A DNA stretch of 64,000 bases, from contig CAVPSV010000002.1 in the NCBI GenBank assembly GCA_963708625.1, positions 1,070,676 to 1,134,675 on the forward strand, written 5' to 3'. The position numbers and the translations under genes were made by a program. The notes beneath the pieces are model-generated. The model was given only the letters and a program-made list of their open reading frames with translations, searched no databases and had not been told where the DNA came from. Position 1 is the first letter of the stretch, and each line of letters starts with the position of its first letter. Shown one piece after another: positions 17,363-29,467 of this stretch. This DNA comes from DASXIF01 sp036498145 (GTDB lineage: Bacteria; Actinomycetota; Actinomycetes; Mycobacteriales; Jatrophihabitantaceae).

Positions 17363-18598
17363 GTGACTGAGCGCAGCATCGACAGGATCGTGGTGATCGG
17401 CGGCGGCCTCGCCGGAGCCAAGGGCGTCGAGGGCCTCCGGGGCGCAGGTTTCGCCGGGTCGCTCACCCTGGTCGGGTCGGAAACGCATCTGCCCTACGAG
17501 CGGCCACCGATCTCCAAGGCCTACCTGATGGGCGAAGCGCCCTTCGACGACGCAATCGTGCACCCGCAGCAGTGGTACGCCGAGAACAACGTGGATCTCA
17601 TGCTCGGGACCGAGGTCGCGTTCATCGACCCGAGCGCTCACCTGGTCAGCACGCTCACCGGCGTCGAGCTGCGCTACGACCGGCTGTTGCTCGCCACCGG
17701 CGCGTCTCCGCGCCACCTGCCCGTGCCTGGTGTCACCACCGCCGGCGTCTACTACTTGCGCACCCGTGATGACGCCGATCTCATTCGCCAGGTGTTCGGG
17801 CCGGACAAGTCGCTGGTGATCATCGGCGCCGGATGGATCGGCCTCGAAGTAGCCGCCGCGGCACGCGCCAAGGACACCCGGGTCGCCGTTGTCGATACCG
17901 CTGCCCAGCCGCTTCTCACCGTGCTCGGCGACACCATGGCGCACGTATTCGCCAGCCTGCACCGAGATCACGGGGTGGACCTGCGCATGAGCACCGGCGT
18001 CCGGGAGATCACCGAACACGAGGGCACGGTCGACGGAGTGATCTTCGATGACGGCTCCAGCCTCACCGCGGACGCGGTGGTGATCGGCGTCGGCGTGCAG
18101 CCGAACGTCGAGCTGGCCCGCAGTGCCGGCCTGGCCGTGGACAACGGCGTGCTCGTCGACGCGTCATTGCGAAGCAGTGATCCGGACATCTGGGCGGTCG
18201 GTGACATCGCCAGCCACGACCACCCGCTGCTGCACACCCGGGTTCGGGTGGAGCACTGGGCGACCGCACTCAACCAACCCGCGGTGGCGGCCCGCGCAAT
18301 GCTCGGTGGCAGCGACGTCTACGACGATCTGCCGTACTTCTTCAGCGACCAGTACGAACTGGGGATGGAGTACATCGGGCGGCACCAGCCGCTGTCCCGG
18401 CTGGTGGTCCGCGGCGATCTGAACGGTCGGGAGTTCGTCGCGTTCTGGCTCGATGCCGACGATCGGATCGAGGCGAGCATGAACGTGAACGTGTGGGACG
18501 TCGTGGATCAGGTGAAGCCGCTGATCCGCGACCGGGTACGCGTCGATCCGGATCGTCTCGCCGACCCCTCAGTGCCGTACAGCGCCTTCCCCGCCTGA
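17363..18598 (+). CDS. FAD-dependent pyridine nucleotide oxidoreductase (ferredoxin reductase-like)
   Basis: A 411-residue protein with an N-terminal FAD motif (VVIGGGLAGAKGVEGL), an NAD(P)H motif (VIIGAGWIGLEVAAAA), the linking ATGASPR strand and IWAVGDIAS, which contacts FAD. This matches oxygenase-coupled NADH:ferredoxin and rubredoxin reductases. No ferredoxin or P450 gene is adjacent, so the partner is unknown. The GTG start at 17363 follows AAGGGGG. Confidence 0.88.
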   Translation: MTERSIDRIVVIGGGLAGAKGVEGLRGAGFAGSLTLVGSETHLPYERPPISKAYLMGEAPFDDAIVHPQQWYAENNVDLMLGTEVAFIDPSAHLVSTLTGVELRYDRLLLATGASPRHLPVPGVTTAGVYYLRTRDDADLIRQVFGPDKSLVIIGAGWIGLEVAAAARAKDTRVAVVDTAAQPLLTVLGDTMAHVFASLHRDHGVDLRMSTGVREITEHEGTVDGVIFDDGSSLTADAVVIGVGVQPNVELARSAGLAVDNGVLVDASLRSSDPDIWAVGDIASHDHPLLHTRVRVEHWATALNQPAVAARAMLGGSDVYDDLPYFFSDQYELGMEYIGRHQPLSRLVVRGDLNGREFVAFWLDADDRIEASMNVNVWDVVDQVKPLIRDRVRVDPDRLADPSVPYSAFPA

Positions 18599-18640
18599 GA
18601 ATCACTCGGGCCGGGCGCACGCACGAGGCGTCACATGCGC

Positions 18641-18667
18641 GTCATTCGCGTGAAACGCGTGAATGAC
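18641..18667. promoter_or_regulatory. Strong hairpin/inverted repeat between two genes
   Basis: Arms GTCATTCGCG and CGCGTGAATGAC pair over a TGAAA loop with a 2-nt bulge, giving about ten base pairs. It lies 42 bp after the flavoprotein stop and 11 bp before the acetyltransferase start. It has no T run, so it is either a weak terminator or an operator for the downstream gene. Confidence 0.5.
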
Positions 18668-18678
18668 AGCCTGCGATC

Positions 18679-19335
18679 ATGACTCGCAGCACCTGTATCC
18701 AAGGGAGCACCCCGCACACCCTGGGCACGTCGACGCCGGGTCCGATGCTCGGGGACAACGCCTCGCTAGCGGTGTGGATACGCCAGCCGTGGATGGTCCG
18801 CACCAGTCGCGGCCCCCGCGAACGCGGCGAGAACGTGCTGATCCGCGGCGCCAGCCCGCGCGACTTCAGCGCACTGGCTGCCATGCATGCCCGCTGCACG
18901 GCGCGAACGTTGCTCGAGCGCTATCGCGCCGGCGGGTGTCCGCCGCCAGCCGTCGCGATCGAGCGGACGTTGCGGCACACCCTGTCCTTCGTCGCGTGTA
19001 CCGGCCGTGGCGAGATCGTTGCCGCAGCCGTCGCCAGCCGTGACCCGTTGCATGCCAGCAACGGCGCCGCGCTCGGGGTGCTGGTCGAGGACGCGTGGCA
19101 ACACCGCGGGCTCGGCCGCGACCTGGTGACGCACCTGGCCGGATCGGCGTTCGTGTGCGGATACACCGAGGTGATCTCCTACACCGGCACGTCGATCGTC
19201 GCTGCGCAGCGGTTGCTGACCGAGGTCGGGCGAACCTATGCCGTGCTCGACGACGTAAGCCCGCACCTGCACACCTACCTGTCCGAGTCGTCCTCACTGG
19301 GTCTCGGCGCTGTCCGCGAGCATCTCGCCTGTTAG
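18679..19335 (+). CDS. GNAT family N-acetyltransferase
   Basis: About 218 residues. The acetyl-CoA site is VEDAWQHRGLGRDLVTHLAG (motif A with QxxGxG-like RGLG). The first 50 residues (to RGENVLIRGASPRDF) are variable, and no clear ribosome site marks the ATG at 18679, so the true start may be internal. Acceptor unknown. It stands alone after a strong hairpin. Confidence 0.7.
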   Translation: MTRSTCIQGSTPHTLGTSTPGPMLGDNASLAVWIRQPWMVRTSRGPRERGENVLIRGASPRDFSALAAMHARCTARTLLERYRAGGCPPPAVAIERTLRHTLSFVACTGRGEIVAAAVASRDPLHASNGAALGVLVEDAWQHRGLGRDLVTHLAGSAFVCGYTEVISYTGTSIVAAQRLLTEVGRTYAVLDDVSPHLHTYLSESSSLGLGAVREHLAC

Positions 19336-19395
19336 CGCCACGCAGGTTGGCGTACCCGGTGACCGCAGCGGCACGCGCGCGCGGCCGCGATGGAT

Positions 19396-21407
19396 TCAAT
19401 GTGTCGGTTCCAGCTCTGCTGACCGGCTGAGGATTGCCGCATGCAGTTGTGCCAGTTCCGGTGACGGATCCAGGCCGAGTTCGTCCGCAAGGTGCTGACG
19501 GAACTCCTGATACGCCCCGAGCGCCTCGGGTTGGCGGCCGGCGCGATACAGCGCCGTCATCCGCTGCGACCACAACCGCTCGCGCAGCGGATGCGCACCG
19601 ACCAATGCCTGCAGCTCGCCGAGCACGCTGCGGTGATTGCCGCAGGCGAGTTCCGCCTCAATGCAGTCCTCGACCGCCTCGAGCCGGCTCTCCTCGAGGC
19701 GCACCGAGTCGGCCTCGGCCGACGGCGTGGTGGCGATGTCCTGGTAGGCCGCACCGCGCCACAGGCCGGTCGCCGCACGCAACAGCTGCACCGCGGCCGA
19801 CGGGTCGCCCGAGCGCAGCGCCGCTCGACCTTGACCGGCCAGGGTTTCGAAACGCACCACGTCCAGCGCATCGTCCGGGGCATCGAGCTGGTACGCGGAC
19901 GGGTGCGTGACGAGCAGGCGCTCCTGCCCGGCGCCGGAGAGCAGCTTGCGCAGGCGCGAGACGTACACCCGCAGCGCCGCAGTCGCCGCCGCCGGCGGTT
20001 CGCCGGTCCACAACTCCTCGGCCAGCCGGTCCACCGAAACGACACGACCGCGATGCAAGAGCAGCAGGCTGAGCAGCTCGCGCACCTTCACGCCGCGCAG
20101 CGGCACCGCGGCATTGGCCACCGAAACCTCCAGCGGACCCAGCACGCGGAAGTCCAGCCCGCTCCTGCTGGGCGGCATGCCAAAAGCGTGGCCCGCCGCC
20201 CTATCGAGGTCGCCGGTGCCGGCAGACGCGTTCTGGGCCGCGCCCGCTCCGTGGCTCGGCACCGGCGGCTTCGGCGCCGTCGCACCGGCGGCCGGGCTCA
20301 CTGCGCCGACCAAGCCGTCGAAGGCCCACAGCGGCGTCATCCCGTCGATGCCACGCAGCTCGACCTCGCCGCGCGCGAGGACCCGGATCCGGTCCTGCAC
20401 CGCAGCCAGCGCGCGCTGCCCGACGAGGATCTCGCCCGCATGAGCCTCGTCGCACAACCGAGCCGCGAGATTGACCATCGGCCCGATGGCGGTGTACTCG
20501 TAGCGCCCTTCGAATCCGATCAGGCCCAGCGTGGCGAAGCCGAAGGTAACGCCCGCGCCGATGCCGAGGCGGTGCCCACGCTGCTGCCAGCGGTCGGCGA
20601 ACAGCTGCATCGCGTCACGCAGTTCCGCGGCAGCGGTGACAGCGCGCAACGCCGGGTCCGCACAGGGGAACGGGTCGTTGAAGAACATCATCACGCCGTC
20701 ACCGGCGAAGTAGCCGACGGTCGCGGAGTGCCGCTTCACGATCTCGCCGATCACCTCGTGATAGGACTGCAGCGCGACGAGCACCTCCTCCGGCTCGGCG
20801 GCCGAGGCGAAGTGGGTGAATCCGCGCAGGTCGCAGAACAGCAACGCGACTTCACGCCGGTGCGGTTCGAGCAACGACTCGTCCCCGGAGGAGATGACCG
20901 CATCGGCGACATTGGCGGAGAGGAACCGGCGCAATCGCTGCAGCCGCTGCACTTCCTCGACCTGCTCGTTCACCTGTTCCTCGAGCAGACGGTTCCATGC
21001 GGCCAGTTCGGCGGACTGGCCGAGCACCGTGTCGTGATAGCGCTTGATGCGCAATAGCGAGCGCACTCGGGCAAGCAGCTCGGCCTGGTCGAACGGGCGG
21101 GCGATGAAATCGTCCGCACCGGATTCGAGCGAGTGCACCTTCTCGTCGTTGCCCGATGCCGTCACCATGATCACCGGGAGCATGGTGGTGCGTTCGTCCG
21201 CCCGGATGCGGCGGCACACCTCGTAACCGTCCATGCCGTCCATCTGGATATCGAGCAGGACGAGATCGGGCGGCGCATCACTGGCGATGATCGCCAGCGC
21301 GTCCGGTCCGTTGCTGGCTGCGCGGACGGTGTGCCCGTGGGTGGTGAGGATCGCCTCGAATAGCCGGACGTTGGCCGCGGTGTCGTCCACCACGAGGACG
21401 TCACCGT

Positions 21408-21411
<4 letters not shown>
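19396..21411 (-). CDS. Receiver - class III nucleotide cyclase - SARP/BTAD fusion regulator
   Basis: A 671-residue three-part protein. Residues 1-120 are a receiver domain with acceptor Asp54 (VLLDIQMDGMDG) and Thr84; the usually invariant Lys is Arg105 (IARPFD). A coiled linker (about 125-165) leads to a class III cyclase (about 183-340) with metal Asp194 (FCDLRGFT) and Asp238 (AGDGVMMFF) and the Asn314/Arg318 pair (VNLAARL). The Lys that selects ATP in many family members is Tyr234. After a flexible linker, 420-510 is an OmpR-type winged helix and 515-660 a BTAD domain, as in AfsR/SARP activators. Its ATG overlaps the kinase stop. It likely joins phosphorelay, cyclic nucleotide synthesis and transcription in one protein. 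Confidence 0.85.
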
Positions 21412-24110
<2,699 letters not shown>

Positions 24111-24111
24111 G

Positions 24112-24492
24112 TCAGTGCTCCGGGCGAATGAGGGCGCTTAGGTCGTCGACGAAGGTATGCGCGTCGATCGGCTTGGTGATGTAGCCGTCGAAACCGGCCG
24201 CGAGCAACCGCTCCCGGTCACCTGGCATGGCGAACGCGGTTACCGCGACCACCGGCAGCTGGCAGGTGCGCTGGTCCGCGCGCAACGCCGACAGTGCGGC
24301 AGCCCCGTCCCCGTCCGGGAGCTGGATGTCCATCACGACCAGGTCCGGCAGCACCCGCAAGGCGGTCGCGACGGCCTCGGCGACGGTAATGGCCGTTTCG
24401 GTGCGGTACCCGCGTAGCTCCAGCAAGGCACAGAACAGCTTGAGGCTCTTGTCGTTGTCCTCGACCACGAGGACCGTCGGCTGCCGGGCCAT
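24112..24492 (-). CDS. Single-domain response regulator (CheY/DivK-like)
   Basis: A 126-residue receiver with no output domain. Acidic pair EDN at the N-terminus, acceptor Asp55 in VVMDIQLPDGDG, Thr in VTAFA, and the conserved Lys in YITKPID are all present. It is first in the operon, ahead of the tandem kinase, and could shuttle phosphate between the two kinase modules or to another protein. ATG 24492 follows a GGGGGG ribosome site. Confidence 0.88.
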   Translation of the reverse strand: MARQPTVLVVEDNDKSLKLFCALLELRGYRTETAITVAEAVATALRVLPDLVVMDIQLPDGDGAAALSALRADQRTCQLPVVAVTAFAMPGDRERLLAAGFDGYITKPIDAHTFVDDLSALIRPEH

Positions 24493-24641
24493 GCACCCCC
24501 CTGTCGGGCGAGTTCCCCCGCTAACCGGGTTGCACACGAACCCCGGCTCGCCAGCTGTTTCCGCGCTGGAATGCCGCTGCTACGAACGGTTAACGACCGA
24601 ACGCGACGATCGACACGTCTCAACCAACCAGGAGGCGCGAG

Positions 24642-25121
24642 ATGTTCAGAGCGATACACGGGGGTGGGGTGCCGGCCGGCTGGCTCGCCCTGCTACGTCA
24701 GGTGCCGATGTTCGCCGATCTGCCCGACGATCTGCTGGCTCGGGTGGACGCCCTGGTGACCGACGCGTCGGTGCCCGCGGGCGCCGCGCTGACGGTGCAG
24801 GACGAGCCTGGCCGGCAGGCGTTCATCGTCGCCGAGGGCGAGGCAGAGGTAATCGTCGACAACGAGGTGGTGGCCGAGATCGGCCCCGGCGATCTCGTCG
24901 GCGAGATGTCTCTGCTTGACAATCAGCCGCGATCTGCCACGGTCGTGGCGAAGACGTACCTGCACGTGCTCGTCATGGAACCTCGGCAGTTCGGGGCGCT
25001 GTTCGCAGATCCGCACACCGCGCAGTGGATCGCGGCCAGCTTGTCCCGGCGGCTGCGCGAGGCGTGGCGGGCAGGCAGTATGGAACGCGAACTGGTACCG
25101 GGCCGGCACAGTGTCGGCTAG
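24642..25121 (+). CDS. Stand-alone cyclic nucleotide-binding domain protein
   Basis: A 159-residue single cNMP-binding barrel. The phosphate-binding cassette GDLVGEMSLLDNQPRSATV carries the needed Glu and Arg. No output domain is visible; a basic C-terminal helix (LSRRLREAWR) could mediate contacts. AGGAGG precedes ATG 24642. It is divergent from the receiver-kinase-cyclase operon, so a shared control region and a role as reader of the cyclase product are plausible. Confidence 0.85.
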   Translation: MFRAIHGGGVPAGWLALLRQVPMFADLPDDLLARVDALVTDASVPAGAALTVQDEPGRQAFIVAEGEAEVIVDNEVVAEIGPGDLVGEMSLLDNQPRSATVVAKTYLHVLVMEPRQFGALFADPHTAQWIAASLSRRLREAWRAGSMERELVPGRHSVG

Positions 25122-25157
25122 CAGAGGACACGCACGCCACTAACAGACGGAGCGCAG

Positions 25158-25571
25158 ATGCCGGCAAGTGAGAGCCGCGAGGTCGCAGACAAGCTCGGGA
25201 CCTATCAGGCATTTGCGCAGTGTTCGCATGACGACCTGCTCGCGCTGGCGAAGGCCGGATCCCGGTTCTCGGTGCCGGCCGGGTGGTCTTTCGTGCAGGA
25301 AGGCATCCCGTCGGACGCGGTTTACGTGATCACCGAGGGCACCGCGAAGGTGTACCAGGACCGCGCGGTGATCGCGACGCTGGGCGAAGGCGACGTGGTG
25401 GGCGAGATGACATTGCTGGCCGGCGGCCAGCGGCGCGCCACGGTGTCATCGGTGACCCCGGTGCGCGGGTTGCGCATCGAGAACGACGTGCTCACCGAGC
25501 TGCTGGGCAAACGCCCGCAGCTGCGCGAGGCGCTCGACGCGGTGTACAAGGCACATCAAGCCGACGGCTGA
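25158..25571 (+). CDS. Stand-alone cyclic nucleotide-binding domain protein
   Basis: A 137-residue protein paralogous to the preceding one, 36 bp downstream and probably cotranscribed. The cassette is GDVVGEMTLLAGGQRRATV; the residue after the key Arg is a second Arg instead of Ser or Thr, which may alter affinity or ligand. It has no DNA-binding domain. The stop is followed at once by a 16-bp tandem repeat array. Confidence 0.83.
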   Translation: MPASESREVADKLGTYQAFAQCSHDDLLALAKAGSRFSVPAGWSFVQEGIPSDAVYVITEGTAKVYQDRAVIATLGEGDVVGEMTLLAGGQRRATVSSVTPVRGLRIENDVLTELLGKRPQLREALDAVYKAHQADG

Positions 25572-25575
25572 TGGC

Positions 25576-25655
25576 CCTCTGCTGAACGACCCTGCTGCTG
25601 AACGACCCTGCTGCTCAACGACCCTGCTGCTCAACGACCCTGCTGCTCAACGGCC
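25576..25655. repeat. 16-bp tandem repeat, five copies, between convergent genes
   Basis: The unit CTGCTGCTCAACGACC occurs five times with exact 16-bp spacing. The first copy differs at a few positions, the second has G for C, and the last ends GGCC. The array separates the convergent cNMP-binding and AraC genes and provides the AraC stop (TGA on the reverse strand at 25647-25649). Copy number may vary between strains. Confidence 0.9.
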
Positions 25656-26639
25656 TACCGGCACCTCCCGGTGTGCCGAGCGGTAGGCGCGTGGGCTGAT
25701 CCCGAACTCGCGCCGGAACGCTCGGGAGAAGTATTCGGCAGAGGTGAAGCCACACTCCTGCGCCACCCACTCCACGTGCGGCTGCGGGCTGCGCGCGGAC
25801 AGCAGCTCGGCGGCGCGATCGAGGCGCCGGCGCCGGATGCGTGCCGCCGGGCTCTCGGTGCCGTTGAAGGCCCGATAGAGCTGCCGCAGCGAGACGTTCA
25901 ACTGGGCGGCGATGGTTGCCGGGGTGAGCAGCGGGTCGCCGGCCTGCTCGAAGATGATCGCGTCGGTGCGCGCGCGGACGGAGGCGAGCTGCTCGGGGTC
26001 GCTGCTCGGTTTGCGCACCGCGGTACGTAACAGCAGTCCGGTCAGCGCGGCAAGATAGCGATCCACCCCGACCAGAGAGCCCGGTGTGCCGAGTTCGCCG
26101 CCCACCAGCAGCAGGCTCGCCGCCGAGCGCAGCAGTTGGATCTGGAATCCGGTCAGCTCGAAGGACTGGCCGTACATCTCGGCGAGCATGCCGGGCTCCA
26201 GCCCGATCGCCGCCTGGGGCACATTCAGCGTGAACAGGTGCGTGTTGGCGAGGAACTGTTCGTTGAACCGCTCCACCGCGTCGAGCACCTTGAGCACGCC
26301 GTGCGACGGCGCACCGCTCGGCTCGAACACGGTGCCGGCGCATTCGATCCGCGCGAGCACATGCACCGAGCCGTCGGGGATCACCGGCGTGATCGCGCGC
26401 GCATGGCGAGTCATTTCGGCACCGCTCACCGTCGACGCGGACCACATGCACCGGGTGCCGCGCAGCCGGGCACCGCGGAAGAAATACGGCGCGCGCGACT
26501 GTGGCAACTGCGAGATCTGCAGCCCGAGCGGTCCGGTGCGGGCACGACCGGAGGAGCCGTTCGAGTCCTCGGCGGAGACGTCGAGCCATGCGACGGCCCC
26601 CATCGCGGGGCTCTCATAGCGGAATGTCACCTCGGACAT
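25647..26639 (-). CDS. AraC family transcriptional regulator
   Basis: A 330-residue protein with a C-terminal pair of helix-turn-helix motifs (TIAAQLNVSLRQLYRAF and WVAQECGFTSAEYFSRAFRR, ending FGISPRAYR). The N-terminal about 200 residues match the AraC-type ligand or arm domain found in actinobacterial regulators of catabolism. The divergent F420-type oxidoreductase gene, 156 bp away, is the natural target candidate. Confidence 0.87.
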   Translation of the reverse strand: MSEVTFRYESPAMGAVAWLDVSAEDSNGSSGRARTGPLGLQISQLPQSRAPYFFRGARLRGTRCMWSASTVSGAEMTRHARAITPVIPDGSVHVLARIECAGTVFEPSGAPSHGVLKVLDAVERFNEQFLANTHLFTLNVPQAAIGLEPGMLAEMYGQSFELTGFQIQLLRSAASLLLVGGELGTPGSLVGVDRYLAALTGLLLRTAVRKPSSDPEQLASVRARTDAIIFEQAGDPLLTPATIAAQLNVSLRQLYRAFNGTESPAARIRRRRLDRAAELLSARSPQPHVEWVAQECGFTSAEYFSRAFRREFGISPRAYRSAHREVPVGR

Positions 26640-26795
26640 TCACACCTCCGCACCGCCGACTGCCCGGCCAGTACCCAGCGCCACATTCGACGTCGTCCGC
26701 CCGGTTTGTGTGGGAAACTATGGCGCTGCCGTGGTCACTGGCAAGTCCGCGCACGGCCTGCGTCGCCGCAGGCCGGCCTCGAGAAAGGCCCGCCC

Positions 26796-27821
26796 GTGAA
26801 ACTCGGGTACCACACCGGCTACTGGTCCTCCGGGCCACCGGCAGGCGCGAGCGAGGCCATCGCCCTGTGCGAATCGCTCGGATTCGACTCCATCTGGACC
26901 GCGGAAGCGTACGGCTCAGACTGCCTCACGCCGCTCGCCTGGTGGGGTGCGGCAACGTCCCGGCTGCGCCTGGGCACCAACATCCTGCAGATCTCCGCGC
27001 GTACGCCGGCAGCCACCGCCATGGCAGCCATGACGCTCGATCACCTCAGCGGCGGCCGATTCATGCTCGGGATCGGCGCGTCCGGACCGCAGGTGGTGGA
27101 GGGTTGGTACGGCCAGCCGTACCCGAAACCGCTGGCCCGCACCCGCGAGTACGTCGAGGTGATCCGGGCGATCCTGCGACGCGACGTGCCGGTGACGCAC
27201 GACGGCGAGTTCTACCCGTTGCCGTATCCCGGCGGCATGCAGCTGGGCAAGCCGCTGAAGTCCACCGTGCATCCGCTGCGCGAGGACATCCCGATCCTGC
27301 TCGGTGCCGAGGGTCCGAAGAACGTGGCGCTCGCGGCAGAGATTGCGGACGGCTGGCTGCCGATGTTCTTCTCGCCGAAGACCGACGAGTTCTACCGCGC
27401 CGCGCTGGCCGAGGGATTTGCCCGGCCGAACGCGCGGCGCACGCTCGCCGACTTCGAAGTGCCCGCGTTCCTGCCGGTGGTGGTGCACGACGACGTCGAG
27501 GCGGCGGCGGACATGGTGCGCCCGGCCATCGCGCTCTATGCCGGCGGCATGGGCGCGAAGTCGATGAACTTCCACGCCGACGTGTTCAGCCGGCTGGGCT
27601 ACCCGGGCGAGGTCGAGAAGATCCAGGAGCTGTTCCTCAGCGGCCACAAGGCCGAGGCCATCGCCGCGGTGCCGACCGCGCTGGTCGAGGACATCGCGCT
27701 CGTCGGTCCCATCGCAAAGATCAAGGACGAGATGCAGCTGTGGGAGCAGACGGTGATCACCACACTGTTGCTGCAGACCGACCCGCGGATGCTGCCGACG
27801 ATCGCCGAGGCACTGGGCTGA
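26796..27821 (+). CDS. LLM class F420-dependent oxidoreductase
   Basis: A 341-residue TIM-barrel protein of the luciferase-like family. MKLGYHTGYWSSG, ESLGFDSIWTAEAYGSD, LGTNILQISARTPA and the SGGRFMLGIGASGPQV stretch are those of actinobacterial F420 enzymes. It would transfer hydride to or from F420H2 on an unknown substrate. The start is GTG at 26796 after GAGAAAGG. It is divergent from an AraC regulator. Confidence 0.87.
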   Translation: MKLGYHTGYWSSGPPAGASEAIALCESLGFDSIWTAEAYGSDCLTPLAWWGAATSRLRLGTNILQISARTPAATAMAAMTLDHLSGGRFMLGIGASGPQVVEGWYGQPYPKPLARTREYVEVIRAILRRDVPVTHDGEFYPLPYPGGMQLGKPLKSTVHPLREDIPILLGAEGPKNVALAAEIADGWLPMFFSPKTDEFYRAALAEGFARPNARRTLADFEVPAFLPVVVHDDVEAAADMVRPAIALYAGGMGAKSMNFHADVFSRLGYPGEVEKIQELFLSGHKAEAIAAVPTALVEDIALVGPIAKIKDEMQLWEQTVITTLLLQTDPRMLPTIAEALG

Positions 27822-27843
27822 GGATCGCGGTGCCGGCTGTCGA

Positions 27844-29373
27844 CTAGCTCAGGCCAAGGCCCCGGTACCGGTTCAGCCGAGCCGGCACCAGCTCGTCCAC
27901 CGGGCGCCGCATGAGCGTGGCGAGTTCGTGCTCCAGTGTGGTGCCGAGGCGATGCAGGAACTCCACCGGCTCGTCGGCGGCATCCGGCAGTTCCGGCACC
28001 ACCCGGTCGACCACCCGGTTGCGGAGCAGGTCGGCACTGCGCACCCCCTGCGCGCGGGCCATCTCCGCAGCCATCTCGGTGGTGTGGAACCGGATCGCCG
28101 ACGCGCCCTCAGGCGGCAACGGCGACAGCCAGGCGTGCTGCGCGCACAGCACCCGATCAGCCGGCAAGAGGGCGAGCGCACCACCGCCCGCACCCTGCCC
28201 GAGCAGCAGACACACGGTGGGGGCACGCAACGTGGTCAGCTCGACCAGCGACCGCGCGATCTCGCCGGCCAGCCCGCCCTCCTCGGCAGCTTGACTCAAC
28301 GCCGCTCCGGCGGTGTCGATCACGGTCAGCAACGGCAGCCGCAATTCCGCCGCCAGCCGCATGCCGCGGCGCGCCTCGCGTAGCCCGGCCGGACCCATGG
28401 GCCGCGCCGCGAACCTGCGATCCTGGCCGAGCACCACGCACGGCGCCTCGCCGAACCTCGCGAGCGCGATCAGCAGTCCCGGGTCCTTCTCCCCCACGCC
28501 GGTGCCCTGCAGCGGCGTCACCGTGTTGGCGGCCACCTTCAGCAGAGCGCGCACGCCCGGGCGATCGGCGCGCCGGGACCGTTCGATGGACTCCCACGCC
28601 GGCACATCCGACCACAGCGCATCGGGCAACTCCGGCACCGGCGGTGGCTTTTCCCGCGGCGCGGCGAGCACGGTGAGCGCGGCGATCGCGACCTGTCGCA
28701 ATTGCTCCGGCTCGACGACGGCGTCCACCAATCCATGTGCGGCGAGGTTCTCTGCCACCTGCACACCCACCGGGAACTGTTCGCCGTACAACGCGTGGTA
28801 CACCCGCGGACCGAGGAAGCCGATGAGCGCGCCCGGCTCCGCTGCGGTCACGTGCCCGAGCGAACCCCACGAAGCGAACACGCCGCCGGTCGTCGGGTGG
28901 CGCAGGTAGACGACGTACGGCAGGCCGGCCGCCTTGTGCGCGGCCACTGCGGCCGAGATCTTCACCATCTGCAGGAACGCGACTGTGCCCTCCTGCATCC
29001 GCGTCCCGCCCGAGGTCGGACCGGCGAACAGCGGCAGCCCCTCGCGGGTCGCCCGTTCGATCGCCTGCACCAACCGCTCCGCGGCCGCGACCCCGATCGA
29101 CCCGGCCAGGAACCCGAACTCACACAGCACGATGGCAACGCGGCGGCCGCCGAGCCGGGCTTCCCCGGTGATCACCGCCTCGTCCAGGCCGGTGCGATGC
29201 CGAGCCTCGGCGAGTTCGGCCAGGTACTCATCCGACGGGTCGCCGTGCACGCCCATCGGCGGACCGGCAGGTGTGTCCCAGCAGAGGAACGTGCCGGCGT
29301 CCACCACGCGCCGGACCAGTTCGAGCGCGGTGAGTCGTGCGCCGACAACGTCTCTCGCATCGCTGCCGGTCAC
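27844..29373 (-). CDS. Acyl-CoA carboxylase carboxyltransferase, fused beta-alpha form (AccD3-like)
   Basis: A 509-residue protein with two crotonase-fold halves. The first (about 75-250) has SGGTRMQEGTVAFLQM and FLGPRVYHALYG; the second (about 300-470) has VIDTAGAAL, GQGAGGGALALLPAD and PPEGASAI. It lacks an N-terminal zinc finger. The arrangement resembles mycobacterial AccD3. It transfers a carboxyl group from biotin to an acyl-CoA, but no biotin carrier or carboxylase gene is nearby, so the acceptor is unknown. It is convergent with the F420 oxidoreductase, 22 bp apart. Confidence 0.83.
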   Translation of the reverse strand: MTGSDARDVVGARLTALELVRRVVDAGTFLCWDTPAGPPMGVHGDPSDEYLAELAEARHRTGLDEAVITGEARLGGRRVAIVLCEFGFLAGSIGVAAAERLVQAIERATREGLPLFAGPTSGGTRMQEGTVAFLQMVKISAAVAAHKAAGLPYVVYLRHPTTGGVFASWGSLGHVTAAEPGALIGFLGPRVYHALYGEQFPVGVQVAENLAAHGLVDAVVEPEQLRQVAIAALTVLAAPREKPPPVPELPDALWSDVPAWESIERSRRADRPGVRALLKVAANTVTPLQGTGVGEKDPGLLIALARFGEAPCVVLGQDRRFAARPMGPAGLREARRGMRLAAELRLPLLTVIDTAGAALSQAAEEGGLAGEIARSLVELTTLRAPTVCLLLGQGAGGGALALLPADRVLCAQHAWLSPLPPEGASAIRFHTTEMAAEMARAQGVRSADLLRNRVVDRVVPELPDAADEPVEFLHRLGTTLEHELATLMRRPVDELVPARLNRYRGLGLS

Positions 29374-29467
29374 CGGGACAGGTTAGTCAGCGCCGGGCAG
29401 CGCACCGGCAATCCGGTGACACCGGATGCGGCGCCGGCCGCCCGAAGCGGGTACAACCACTAATGCC

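Noticed and set aside
24493..24641. CRP-type operator between the receiver operon and the cNMP-binding genes
   Set aside because: GGTTAACG and nearby bases are AT-richer than average, but I could not find a convincing TGTGA-N6-TCACA-like palindrome.
25576..25655. CRISPR-like array
   Set aside because: Units are contiguous 16-mers without spacers and no cas genes are present, so it is a simple tandem repeat.
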